A DNA stretch of 64,000 nt from assembly GCA_963930775.1 (NCBI GenBank), contig OZ005697.1, forward strand, positions 6,160,292 to 6,224,291, written 5' to 3'. Every line of letters begins with the position of its first letter. Within the stretch, counting starts at the first letter, position 1. The notes below the pieces were generated by a model. It did no database searches and had not been told where the DNA came from. It saw nothing but the letters and a program-made list of their open reading frames with translations. This document shows, piece by piece, positions 31,701-43,194 of the stretch. Source of the DNA: Cliona cf. orientalis (Eukaryota; Porifera; Demospongiae; Clionaida; Clionaidae). Both the position numbers and the translations under genes were made by a program.

Positions 31701-34700
31701 CCGGTACACTACGGTACATACATATTAAAATATAATAAAGTTCGTTATAAACTATTTGCATAAGTAGCCAGCATTCTTTCCCTAGCTTGTAATAATTGTT
31801 TGTACTATGTCAAACACATAGTACTACTAGCACCTTTTAACAGCCTGAAATGAGTACACTTGAAAGGAAAACTCACAATGTACTTATACAATGTATGTAT
31901 ATGCAAGCACACAAAACTAATGCATGTGCATTGAATTCAAACTCACATATCCTACATCAGTAGTTGCATTCTCTTCTGCAGAGCTAGGCACAGGAAAGTA
32001 GTCTATGGCGAGTGACCTGAAAATGGCAAACGTTAGCTCAAGAGCTGTGCACTCGGGAGCTGGGTAGGCAGAGACATTTCTGATGGGATCTGTCCACCAA
32101 TACTCTGAGTTTTGATAGTAGGAAATGTAGAGGTAGTTCGGATAAATCATACCACGACGATATGCCTACGGAAAAAAAGATATTGCAAATAGTACTCGAT
32201 ACAACTTAAGAGTTAGTATAATGTGCTATAGTCCGTAAATACATGGCATTGCTTTATAATCACAACAATTACTATTTTACTATTATTAGTATAAAGTTGT
32301 AGGAACATGTCAAACTTCATACCGGTAGCCATTATACTGTAATTTAAAACTATTTGCATTAGTAGCCGGCATTCCTTCCCTAGTTTGTAATGACTGTTTG
32401 TACTATGCCAAATACATAGTTACTAATAATATAGTACCTTTTATAGCCTGTAATGAGTACACTTAAATGGAATTCAAAACTCACAATGCAAAATATCTCT
32501 CTGGCAGTGTCTTCAAATACATTTAGAATCACAATTCGTGCACCAGATGTCTGTGCAGGGAAACATGATGCAATCGTGAACACTGGCTAATTGGAATGAA
32601 TAATAATATGGTACTGAGAATCCCTGTAATTTAAAAGCCTTCCAAACACTTTAGAGACATGACATTCAGGAGTAGTCTTTATGTAGCTGGGGCAATGCTT
32701 AGTGCTGTGATTAAGGGAGATATTTGTGCAATCAAGCAGTATTTCAGGGTATTGCTATAATTGTTATACCATAGAGGGGAATATATAATCTATGGTTATA
32801 CAATAGTCAATAATCCAGGATAGGGACAAACTTTGGATACAATGACATTAACGTTCGCCACAAAGTTTAGGCAGAGGGTTACTGTAATTGTTTGGCGATT
32901 TTGTCTGTCCATCCGAACCCTCCTGTGCTAAAATTAATGGTAAGGGTTGTCTGAGAGAAAGTACGTATTCAAGGTATAATCGGCATAAGGGAATAGTGAT
33001 CATGTTAAGTCTTGCCCAGTAGTGTGCAGTCTGTGTTTACATGGCAGCTACATGACTGATTGCCATTCTGTGCTTCGCTGGTCAGTTATCAATGCATAAA
33101 CAGGCAGTGGCTCTCAAGTGCATAATTCAGTTTAGATGTATGTCACAAAGGCTTTCAGTTTAGCCTCGTCCCCAGGCCACTCCCACGTTTTCAATGTTGC
33201 ATGCAGAAAACGTCAGGTGCAGGGTATGTAGTTCAATACTCCTGATATGCATACACAGTGAGCCATGCTATATACGCGCACATGAGTCATGCATACATGT
33301 AGCGGTGAGGGTTCTGCACTCAAGCACATTCCTTAATTAATTTGCATTTGACTGGTTGTGATACTGAAGGGTGACATACATTTAGTTGTTGCATCACAAT
33401 AGCTGGATCATCCACTCTTGCTTCCAGTGATAGCCTCTCTGTGATCACTCTCACATTTTCTGCTTCAAGTGCATCACTCAACACCACAGACAGCTAGTTT
33501 AGAAAAGCAATGCAATGCCAACATTAATATTCAATCTTTAGCCTAATAGGGGGCATGACATCACTGTTCCTAGCTCTTATTCATAAGCCAATTCCTGACT
33601 TACTGCAGTATCATTAGCTATGGAATAATATATGGCTATATATCATTAATGGTGATGGTATGACTAGAAGCATATCTATAATTACCCCGCGCGCATGCGC
33701 AAGGGGTAAAGTAATCGGTTGTGTCATTGTCGTCGTTGTTGTCGTTGTCGTCGTGAGCACAAAAATCGCCATATTTCGAGATGTAGGCATCTAAGCGACT
33801 CGTAAGCATAAGGAATCAATCGAATTCGGCGAAAAACTAGCTTCAGTGTGCTTCAAATCAATGGATACGGTCCACGGGCGTCACAAATCGTGCTTTTTTG
33901 TTGGCTAACGTAGCCACGCCTATCGACAATGCCTACTCAATGCATAATGCATGCCCATTGTGTTTTTTGCTCATGCGCACAACTCAGTAGCCAAGAATAT
34001 GACTGGTAAAGATCGTCGACATTAATAATGTGAAATCTATAGTCCATCCGCATCCGCTGACGGAGCTGAAATCTGCAGGCCCTATGCATGGCTATACTAT
34101 TACAACAAAAATTAATATTAGAAGTATCAGTTCATATCTCCTAGTAGTCTTGATCTGGTGCAGAGAGAGTACTTTTTGTCACCGGGACCTCTGGTAGCTA
34201 CATACAATTAAGCAGCACTTCCACTAATTTTCTGAAATCCACAAACATAGCCATGCATACAAAAGCAATTCTATAGATTGCACAATGTGCGCGCGGGGTA
34301 TGTGCTCTACAGAGCTCTAGTATTGTTTATGACATACATTACAATCATTAAATTTGATGACATACATTAGAATACAGTGGGCTTCTTTCTGTAATGATGG
34401 CCACCTGTTGCCATGCATACTCCCTGATCACAGCAGTGATGGTAGCTATGCTCGCATTGTCTGAAGGAATGGTACGAAGAAACGTCGGGAAGAGACGCTT
34501 GTCTGAGAGGATGATAGATGTAGCTGTAGGACTGATCTGCATGAGTCAGGCAGAAGAGTGAGGGAAAGAGACTCTGAGAGAGAGAGAGAGAAACTTCAAA
34601 AATGGAAAGAGAAGTTCGAGCAAAGAGAGGACAAAATAACTGTTGATAATGTACGTAAGCACAAGCACCATGCAACACTTTCAGTTTACGTTTATAGAGC

Positions 34701-35505
34701 TTAAAATAATGGTCGGAAAATAATCAATAAGCCATCCAAACTATAGTATTGATACGTACGTTGACTACAGCTAATTTAAATATATGCTGATCGATACCTG
34801 AGTGAGGCTCCTGAATGGTGCATTCTCAGCCACTGTCACAGCACCACTAGAACACCCAGGACCAATTATCATGTGACGAACATCCCTCTCTCCAAGCTGA
34901 GTAATAAAGGCTCTAGTTGCACTAATACGACCACACTGCATTCAAGGTTTGTGTGTGCGTGCATGAGTATTAGCATGAATGTGTGTGCAAGATAATGATC
35001 TATATCAACACTAGGCTAAATCCCCTTGGACTTCCAAATGCACATTAAAATGCAAAAGCTCGGCACTACATAATAATCATTAAAATTTTCCTTGGCCACT
35101 GAGTATGTGATTTCTTGGCGGCAGCAGCTGCAATGCCTCCTGTCAGAGTTTACAGAGCAGCTTCCCACTGTAGACATTCAAGTCCTGACTAACCATGGTA
35201 TTATTGAAAGAGAGACGCATACTATAGTTCGGAAGGATGCTGTTGTTTTTCTCCACAGCCCTGATTGCCATCTGCGCAGCCACAGTGAGCCCCCTGGCCC
35301 TCACCCTAGTGTTGCACGGGAAGAAGCCCATCAAATACAGAGGAGTCTTGTTGGAGCTGCCAAATGGACGACATATCTCCAGATCCGTGTTATTTGCGCA
35401 GTCACTCTCATCGCAGAGATCGAGGGAGAGAGATGGAGCAGCGAAGAGAAGCAATAGTGAGCTAACCAGCATTGCAGCAGTTGCCCGAGCCCTCATGTTC
35501 GCCAT
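28704..35505 (-). CDS. GABA-B-like class C G protein-coupled receptor, 16 exons
   Basis: Exons (minus): 35505-35194, 34935-34798, 34536-34366, 33493-33380, 32550-32485, 32165-31947, 31318-31055, 30948-30885, 30795-30663, 30595-30463, 30393-30261, 30191-30084, 30016-29891, 29695-29378, 29289-29104, 28853-28704 (stop TGA). All but one junction are in-phase GT-AG; the 30663/30595 junction is unresolved. Exon 1 gives a signal peptide (AAMLVSSLLLLFAAPSLSL). Exons 1-9 form the periplasmic-binding-protein-like ligand domain (MIIGPGCSSGAVTVAENAP, LFPTFLRTIPSDNA, VSFNEYGDREPTGQI). Exons 10-14 give seven membrane helices with GABA-B marks: IIKLSSPYLN, FGTILAKTWRVYYIFRNV, KDW, and Cys near YWLPALLAYKGLYLIIG...DSKLIMASV. 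Exon 15 holds a short coiled-coil. No cysteine-rich domain separates ligand domain and TM1, as in GABA-B rather than glutamate receptors. The ligand is unknown; sponges have many such receptors. The ATG at 35505 starts only about 17 bases from a MITE end. Confidence 0.92.
31382..31484. repeat. Near-perfect 49-bp palindrome with 5-base loop
   Basis: Arms 31382-31430 and 31436-31484 are inverted copies with a single mismatch, around the loop CTTAA (31431-31435). It lies in intron 6 of the GABA-B-like gene. It could extrude as a cruciform or give a miRNA-like hairpin if transcribed; no host family recognised. Confidence 0.9.
31526..31700. mobile_element. MITE with TACCGTAG ends, in GABA-B-like intron 6
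   Basis: The left end TACCGTAGCGTTCCGGGTAA and right end CTACGGTA are inverted. Internally, GTAAGTGCCCATGGGTGCTTA and TGGGCGCTTACCCGGGA blocks are inverted relative to each other. Same family, opposite orientation, as the copy at 422-600. Confidence 0.75.
33683..34300. mobile_element. MITE with TACCCCGCGCGCAT ends, in GABA-B-like intron 3
   Basis: Left end TACCCCGCGCGCATGCGC; right end ATGTGCGCGCGGGGTA, about 14-16 bp inverted. About 618 bp, with a CpG-rich left part containing GTCGTCGTTGTTGTCG repeats. No coding capacity. Confidence 0.7.
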
Positions 35506-35541
35506 GCTAGCGGCTTCTAAGGCCATTCCAAATTGATAAGT

Positions 35542-36428
35542 TGTTTATCGGGCAACCTTCTCAAAAATTTAGGGTCGGTAGGTAGGCTTAAAAAAGAAAA
35601 CAAAATATGAATATCATTACTAGAGTTACACTTTGTGCAGCAGTCCTCGCTCAGCGAGCCACTATGCCAATATCCTGTATTGAATATTTTAGGGTTTCCC
35701 CTTCCCAGTAAATTAAATTTGTGTTGCATATGTAGATCACGTGACAAGGGAGTGGTTATGCTGCAGCATTAGCAACAAAAGGAGCTCCATTTTGTCGTCA
35801 GTCTTGGAAGAATAAAGCCAAGAGTAGGCCAATTGACAGGCCACGGGTAGCAACATCTTTGCCATCAGCGACAGGACGAACAACTTTGGGCCAAGAAGGT
35901 GCGATCGTTTTTGACCGCGCGAACATTGATTTTCCCGGTAAGCACAGTCCAGCAGAACCGTAGAGTTTGTAGGCCTTGCATGACCATCTTGAGGGAGGCC
36001 ACAGCTTATGACTCAGCAACACATGGCGACGTGGCCTGAGTCGCCGAAGAGAGTAAGAAAGAAAATTTTGACGCACGCGAAAGATACGCCCAGAAGCCAT
36101 ACGAAACGACTCTCGAGCCCGAGTAGAGACCTCGCTTCGCTCGGAATAAAAGGATGTGATGTCATACATAATACATACAAAACGTCACAGATTTCTCCAA
36201 CTAGGCATCAAAGTTGTCACTCCAATTGCATTTTACGATCGTTCGCCTCTTCGCTACTGTAGCTCCCCTATAAACCACCACACTGGGCCATGCATAACTG
36301 CTAGCAGCAGCCATCTCTTCTTTCTCTTAGGCAAATGCTTGAAACCGTGTATCTGTTTTATAATTACCCAAAAATTTCATTTGTAAATTGAAATATCAAA
36401 AGTTAGGGTCGGTCGGGCCCGATAAACA
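35542..36428. mobile_element. MITE with TGTTTATCGGGC ends, upstream of GABA-B-like gene
   Basis: The left end TGTTTATCGGGC is inverted at the right end (GCCCGATAAACA), and both ends continue into an AGGGTCGGT block. About 887 bp, mostly non-repetitive inside. A 213-bp relative with TGTTTCTCGGGC ends sits at 55486-55698. The element begins within 40 bases of the GABA-B-like start codon, so it probably supplies or interrupts that promoter. Confidence 0.75.
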
Positions 36429-36570
36429 AGCAATCTAGCCTAAGTTCTTGATGATGAACTCTGAGCCCCACTGGTTCTTGTGATGTCACTATTAGGGCAT
36501 GGGGCATATGCGCATGCGCGCATGGCCCCGGGCACACGCAAACTCAAACTGTGTGACTACAAAATAAAAT

Positions 36571-37593
36571 TTAAGGTACCATTTAATTGCGTGGGCGTGA
36601 GCGTCAGGAATGGCTAATTCAATTAGCGAATCGTGAAGGGGCGTGGCCGAAGAGGCCATACGAGTGCTTTTGGTCGAAGGTGGGCGTGTCCAGAATCGGC
36701 CAGGGATGATTATGCGCGTGTAATTAGCGACCGGAAGTGGCCCCTGAAGAAAAGGCCGGTAATTGCCCACATCAAAGCAAGATCAAAGCATTCTTTCTTA
36801 ACTATTAACCGCAACGACTTAAAAAAAAAAAAAAAAAAAAAAAAAGCCTTATTAGGCCTAATTAAGCATGTGGGCGTGTTCCTGGCACTGTGTGGAGTGT
36901 GTGCGTGTGCGTTAATGCAGGTTTTATTGCTTCCGATTGGGCGTGGCTTCACGGGCCAGTGCTTGGACATCGGCGCCTGGGACTTGGCCTCGGCGATAGG
37001 TGGGCGTGTCCCGGAAGCGGTGGTGACCTTTGAACCCCGCGAGGAGGCTTTGGGGGCGTGGCAGGAGGTCAAAGGTGAGGCCATGTCTGTTAATGAGGCA
37101 CTGTACGGCGGTGCGATCGAGGGGCCTGTACGGCTGGACGGAAGCTGACGATGGTTTGAAGCGGATGTGGTTGCGATGACGTGTTGTTACCCCGCCCACA
37201 CAGGAAATGAGGTGAGCTCTTGCGTGGGCGGTGTGGCAGAACGGCCTCCAAGTGTTTGTGTGTGTTTTGGCCTTGAGGAAGCTGTGTGTTTTAATTGGGA
37301 TTGATTGTGGGCTTCCGGTGGACATCCGGTGGTTAGTAGGCACTTGATTGAGAATGGTGGTCCTTGGGGAACAGGGTGGGGCTGTTTTGGGCGTGGCCTG
37401 GCCCCTCCCTTCCGGCTCGGCTTCCGGTCCATGGAGGATGTTAAATGAACACTTCCGGCTCTAGCAGCCACACCCCTGAGACCTGTGCAATTAAAAGGGC
37501 GTGGTTACACAACATGCACCTCACTAATGACTTTGATGTGGTTTAGGTGTCATATCCCCCACCTCACGCCCACGCAATTTAATGGTACCTTAA
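36571..37593. mobile_element. MITE with about 28-bp inverted ends and TTAA flanks
   Basis: TTAAGGTACCATTTAATTGC and the following GTGGGCGTGAG at the left are inverted at the right (CTCACGCCCACGC...GGTACCTTAA). TTAA at both edges fits piggyBac-type target-site duplication (inference). The core is GC-rich with many GGGCGTG motifs and an A run at about 36822-36845. Long frames on both strands have low-complexity composition and are not taken as genes. Confidence 0.75.
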
Positions 37594-38222
37594 CATTATC
37601 TCCCCAGTAGCAATTTACTTTTCTGTGGTTATGAGGTAATTATGGTGTAATTATGATGAAACCTATGGTGTAATCTATGAGGTAATTATGAGAAAATTCA
37701 GGGCCTCGCTGGAGCCTTTCTGGGACTTGAAAATCAGTAAATATGTAGAGTATCTTACGCGTGTATCCAGCGAATACATTACAAGCTGAGCGCTACTTTC
37801 TCTGAGAAGTACTGTTTGTTGAACTTTACGTGTTTTCTTGGCTTACGTAATGCCGTGGATAAATAAAGCTAGCCTTGCGCTATATATAGCACGCATTGTC
37901 ACAAGGGGCTGTCCCGCGCGCGACTGCAGCAGCGTGACCAACCTGAAGTTCGGAAGGAATACTGTACTGTCGAGTTCGTCTCTGTGATTGAAGCATCGAA
38001 ACTTGTCGCTGTCAAGGCTGAGAGTCGATCTTAGACGCCATCTCCATGATTTCTGGGGCGAGCATCGATCGATGTGTACGCATTCTATTGACGACCTTTT
38101 ACCACATGCACATTACACTATGCAGCTACTGGGGAGATGGTCAAGGGTTCATTACAATGTCATACCAGTGAACATTAATAAAAAAAAGAAAACACCCTCC
38201 CTTCCAGTTTGGCCATGGCTTG
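37594..38222. other. Spacer, no gene recognised
   Basis: Begins with repeated GGTGTAATTATGA / GAGGTAATTATG units (about 37630-37690), then mixed-composition sequence without a recognised domain or RNA. Confidence 0.4.
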
Positions 38223-40523
38223 CTAGTTGCAGAGGTTCTTGCCCACTGGTTGAATTAGAGGTTGCTTTTCTGCATCTGAGATGGAATTTTGAGTTATGGC
38301 ACTCCTTGAGGACTGCTTGGGTGTTAATACTTTCTTCAGTTTTAAGCAAGTGGATTTAATGTTAAATTTATTGTAGAAAATTATCAAAAGAAAGCCAGCG
38401 ATCGGAGACAGAAGTAGTATCCTGGTAACATGTAACATATACGGAACACTGGTTGCAAAGAGATACAGCATCAATGCAAGGTTGGAAAGCAGGAAGGTGT
38501 CTAATAAGCTCATGTATGTTACTTTGTAAGGTTTGATTAATGCTATAAAAAGAGCCATAATGAAGAAAACAGTGCCTGCAGAGACCCAAACACCAGCAAA
38601 GGATCGATAGCTTGATCTACTCTGGATCTTTCGCCCTATATACGCTATCAGGCAGATTGCCATCCTTAGGATAAAGTAGAGACTTGAAAAGCTCCTCATG
38701 TCTCTGCCTTCTTCTAAGCCATCCCTGTAGCAACCTTGCAGCTTGTCAACAAAGATATTCACGACAAAATAGTTCAACCGACATCTTGATAAACATGAAC
38801 TGAAAATCTTACAAGGATGGAGAATCAGCAGTATAGGTGGTGCAATGTTGAATATGATTAAAACGATCAGAGCAGGAATTAAAACAAAGAGATGACCTTT
38901 GCTACCATAGGCTACTGTTAAATCGATCGTTATTCGGTTGTGTGCATTGATCAATTTGCCACTTTCTGTGTAGTTAAAAACTCTTTGATTTAACAACAAA
39001 AGAACTGTCTGGTTAAAGTACTTGCTGTAAGAAAGGAGTAAGAATGTAATAAACACATCAATAATATCATTCTTTGTATTCCAGCTCCTTCTCAAGGAGA
39101 CAAAGCATCTGTGGAATGGTCTCCACAACCAAACTAGTCAGGGCCGCCGGAACCGGTCAGGCTGGTCAGGCCAAAACCGGACCACTTTTTTCAGCGTTTG
39201 GTTGGGTAATGGTCGTTTATTTTATTTATCGAATGGTAAAGATCGTCAGACAATAAATCGCGCATGCATGATAAACAGTGCAACCAGCACAAATGAGCTT
39301 CCTAAGGTATTGTATATTTTGGTTCTAGTTCAACAGTCTTTATAGCTTAATACAGGTGGAGGGATTGTTTAAATCATGAGGCTGCCTTCTGCTATCAAAA
39401 ATTCTCTGCCTTAAGCTTACCTTGGGATTTGGGCTATACAATGAAGTCTAAATATTGGCCATTGAAAGTAGTCTCAAAAGCCATCAGAAGCAATCTCTGT
39501 GGTTGCAAATTACAAAATTTTCTTGGGGGAGCATGCCCCCAGACCCCCCCTGGTTTTGCATGCTTACGCACACATTTGCTCCACATTCTGACTTAAAGCT
39601 GGCCGGACCACATGTAAATTGCTTCCTCCAGGCCTGCTAGTGGTCGATAGTTACGCCCATGTAGCTCAACGGAGATCCAGGTCAGACTGATTAAAAAAAT
39701 CGGATACAAAGCTGAGATATAGCCGAATGAAACAATGTGGATGAATTTAATTTTGCTATTTATGCAGAGCGGAGGCATAAATAGCTGAAAGAAGTCTAGA
39801 TTAAATACTCCATAAATCGTAGCAATGATTTTTATGTCTAACCCGAGATTTCCACCATGTTCAAACAGTACATCTTTCAAAGAAGCACTGTCGCTTGACA
39901 TACACAGGCCGAGTGAGGCAACAATGAACTGAGCATACATGATAAAGCAAGGCATAGGTGCAGTAGCAAAGCTGATCTGAAATACCAAAATGATGAAATA
40001 GAAGATAGTGATTGGAACGAACTCGAGACAAATGAAAAGAGGTACTCCATACCAAGTATCACTGCAGCTGACGCAGTTGTACCATAGTGATGTAAAAGAG
40101 GGACCAAAACCATTGGCACATTCACTGCAGGCTATGCCCTTTCTATTCATTGGATTGCACATGTAGTCATTGAGTTGATTATAGTTTTGTGGAAGCAATA
40201 TCCTCCTCCTTGTGCTCGTCAAGGTGTAGTTACTGGATTGAATGTTAGGACAAATGCTGTATGACACACTATGCGTTTCATTGTCATATGTTATACAGTT
40301 ACCAAATGCAAGTGATGGTCCATCACAGGAACATATAAGACTAGAAAGGTAGCGATCAGATTGCTTCAAGCTGTGGCAGAATTGCTGCAGCTCATGGCTG
40401 GAATAATTGTTGTTAGCTATCTGGGTTTGTGGATGTGGGCAATTGTATAGCCAAAGTAAAGTTTATTTCATCCATAGCAGCTAAACACAGCACTAGAGTA
40501 CCTATAACCAGACAGAGTTTCAT
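38223..40523 (-). pseudogene. Cysteine-rich multi-pass protein, paralogue of the 10816 gene, interrupted
   Basis: Reads right to left. ATG 40523 begins a signal peptide (MKLCLVIGTLVLCLAA). A frame change near 40450 moves into the frame of the ectodomain (NCPHPQTQ, then ICSCDGP, CSECANGFGP, CVSC). Membrane segments follow with IYGVFNLDFFQLFMPPLCI, the counterpart of MYGVWNLDFFRTLLPPICL in the 10816 protein. Inside HGRNYRPL...VWLWRPF the gene is split by a 499-bp insertion (39138-39636). Coding resumes with FLLLSYSKYF, HPCKIF, CYRDGLEEGRDMRSFSSLYF and a tail with EKQPLIQP. The two lesions make a full protein unlikely. Outside them the frame is open and family landmarks are well kept, so inactivation looks recent. 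A MITE abuts the start codon. Confidence 0.8.
39138..39636. mobile_element. 499-bp insertion interrupting the 38-40 kb multi-pass gene
   Basis: CTAG is present on both sides (39134-39137 and 39637-39640), and exact coding continuity is restored if the segment is removed, so the borders are well placed. The left end TCAGGGCCGCCGG and right end CTCCAGGCCTG share only a weak inverted CAGG...GAA pattern. Superfamily not assigned. Confidence 0.75.
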
Positions 40524-40530
40524 CATAATC

Positions 40531-41615
40531 TACGGTGGCCCAGAAGGGCCATGTCCATTACCCGATACAATATTTCCCATTACCAATTTCGACTTTTCTC
40601 ATTACCAGCTTCCAATTTGGTTATTTCTCGTTTCCAATTTTGAGTTTTCTCATTACCAACTTCCAATTTGGTTATTTCTCATTTCCGATTTTGAGTTTTC
40701 TCATTATACTAGCTAACTTCCAATTTGGGTTTTTCTCATTTCTGTTATTAACTGGGATATTTCAATGTGGATTCTCTTTGCAAGTATAGTTAACTATCAT
40801 AGGCGCCAGTTGTATGCATGTGCCATGTGCTCTGATCCACATTTGTGCAACATGGAGGCTACATGTTAGTCTTGTGCCCAGCCCCCTTCGTGCATGCAAC
40901 AGTGAAGGGGGCTGGGCACAAGACTAGTGATATGTCTAGCTAAACATCCGTAGACCTTTTTATACGATGACTGTTTAGCGTCATTATAATAATAATTATG
41001 ATATTAAGGGGGAAGAGGTTGATAGTCAGTGCCTGTCAGGTATGACAACAGCCTGGCCTTTGGAGCCACCCACACCCCTCTATGCTTAAATTGCATTACA
41101 GGTGTGTGGCTCCATGACTGCCATGACGCTAACTTAAAGGGGGAGAGGGGAGGGTGTCCAAGATTTAATGTCATAATGATGTTAGTGCCCCCTTAATCAA
41201 GGGTAATTCAGAAAGTTGTCAGAAGAAAAGGGTCTTTAGGTAGCTATAACATAGGCAGTACTGTGTGACCTCAGCCATAGGGTAGCTATACTGTATAAAT
41301 AGTATTTAACGACCAGTTTCCGCCTTCAACGCATACCTGTCCACCCTCTCTTGTGTACACGCCTATCAATACTATGATACTTCACTAACCCCGCAAAGAG
41401 TTCCTACCCAAATTTAAATAATTATCCAAGTTAGTTATAAAACGAGAAAATTTGAAATTGGAAATAAGAAACACCCAAATTAGAAGTTAGTAATGAGAAA
41501 ACTCAAAATTGGAAATGAGAAATAACCAAATTGGAAGCTGGTAATGAGAAAAGTCAAAATTGGTAATGAGAAATATTGTATTGGGTAATGGACATGGCCC
41601 TTCTGGGCCACCGTA
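40531..41615. mobile_element. Foldback-type MITE with internal tandem repeats, TSD ATAATC
   Basis: Ends TACGGTGGCCCAGAAGGGCC are perfectly inverted, and ATAATC flanks both sides (40525-40530, 41616-41621). Behind each tip, about 200 bp of tandem units (ATTACCAACTTCCAATTTGG, TTATTTCTCATTTCC) are inverted between the two arms, giving a long potential stem. The centre holds the 60-bp hairpin at 40867. The left border lies 2 bp (TSD included) upstream of the broken multi-pass gene's ATG. Confidence 0.85.
40867..40926. mobile_element. 60-bp hairpin with TAGTCTTGTGCCCAGCC ends
   Basis: TAGTCTTGTGCCCAGCCCCC is perfectly inverted at the other end, with only about 20 bases between. The ends match those of the 640-bp element at 57987-58626 (TAGTCTCGTGCCCAGCC), so it looks like a minimal internal-deletion derivative. 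Confidence 0.8.
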
Positions 41616-41621
41616 ATAATC

Positions 41622-42281
41622 ACTACTGCATACATAGCTGATAATTAACTCTAGTAGCTAGAGTCGACTTATCCCAAACTTAGGTGAGCACCTGCTTAAA
41701 GTATATATCCTATAGCTCACTCTTACAGTAAACATTGAAACTGTAGCCTAGCAGCTATCATCACATGCAGTGCACGGTAATCTGTCCCAAGCATCCACTT
41801 AGCATGTGTCATTGCTAGCATTCAGCTACTATAGCAACAAGATTAATTTTTATTGGAACACATGGGGGCGCAGCATGCATACAATATGGAGTCTCGTAGG
41901 CGTAGGTGAAGTTCCTTTCAGAATGATAGCTTCAACTGATGTACATGTAGTCAGTAGTCAAATTGTGTAGTAGATTGAGGACTGATAATGGTTTGATCGC
42001 TGTTGCAATTGTTCTTATGTCTCCAGATTGGGCTGTTTTCGTGCATTCAAGGAGGATGATGCCCTAATTGCACGTGTGTGTAGGAGAACTAGCTGTTGGT
42101 AGCTACAGCATTGTCTTAGCTATCTGAACAATGTCGCTGAAAATTGTGGTTGTGACACATAATTCATTGTATAATTGTATTCCACCCCTTCACTTTACTA
42201 TCTAGCTAGCTAGTTAGTTAAATGGCTGTAAGAGCGACATTAACTGCCTCCAGGGTGACTGGAGTAAAAGTAACAGCTTGA
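41622..42281. other. Spacer, no gene recognised
   Basis: Mixed AT-rich sequence between the foldback element and the kinase fragment. No domain or RNA gene seen. Confidence 0.4.
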
Positions 42282-42706
42282 GAGCTGGGGCATGGGTCCT
42301 ATGCTACTGTACTAGAACTCGAATATATGGGGCTGAAATGTGCTGGCAAGAAGATACATGAATTACTACTCAGACAAGGAGACACAGGCTATTCTGTTTG
42401 CAGGTTTGATGAAGAGTATCGAATACTCAGTGAAGTACGCCACCCAAATATTATAATTGTCCAATTTTTGGGAATCTATTTCCAGCAAGGTGTACAAATA
42501 CCCATCTTAGTCATGGAGTTTCTCCCCACCAAACTTATTTTTTGCATTGAGCAATACAGTAATCTCCCAAAGCACCTAGCTACTCCATTCTTTATGATGT
42601 GGCTTTAAGCTTATGCTACCTCCACAGCCAAAATCCTCCCATCGTTCATCAAGATCTCTCTTCCAATAATAATATTATCCTTCTCACCCCCAACATGATA
42701 GCCTAA
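42282..42706 (+). pseudogene. Protein kinase N-lobe and catalytic-loop fragment (tyrosine kinase-like)
   Basis: Begins at the glycine-rich loop (ELGHGSYATVLELEYMGL). It continues through the lysine strand (CAGKKIH), helix C (EEYRILSEVRHPNI), the hinge (ILVMEFLPTKL) and, after a +1 shift near 42590, LCYLHSQNPP and the catalytic loop HQDLSSNN. The loop Arg of HRD is changed to Gln and the frame stops at TAA 42704-42706 before any DFG. A stop codon also lies just upstream of the glycine loop. Non-functional relic; the active family would be a cytosolic signalling kinase. Confidence 0.75.
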
Positions 42707-43194
42707 AACAAGGAGTCTACCAGACATCAAGCTAATTATAATATAGCTAGGTGTTTGTTATCCATTGTGACGAAGAGATCATGTGTATGTTGGACCCCGA
42801 GTGGGAAAAGGTATACATGCTCAAATGGGTTGGAGTCTGCACCACAGTGGTGCCACCTCAAATGACAATCATTTATCTTGTTTTTACAAATGAGGATTCG
42901 CTATTGCATACCTGCGAGACTATACCACCCCTATTAAACTTTGATCATTATGGGATTCAAGCAATTAGCTATATTTATAAACGCAGGTGCAAGTCCTAGA
43001 GCCGAAAAATCTGGAAGTATATATTTCAGGCGCTGATCCAGAAAATTTGCATATAAGGTGGCTGGCGGGGTGGCTACCCATAGTAAACCATACTGGTGCA
43101 AAGGGGTGGCTGATTGATATCTCCTATACTACGTTGCATAAAAGAACTGGTGAAGGGGGTGGGTAGCCACCCTATCCACCCCACCTGGATCAGC

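Noticed and set aside
36633-37343. Overlapping long frames on both strands
   Set aside because: They lie wholly inside the TTAA-bordered MITE and come from its GC-rich repetitive core and A run.
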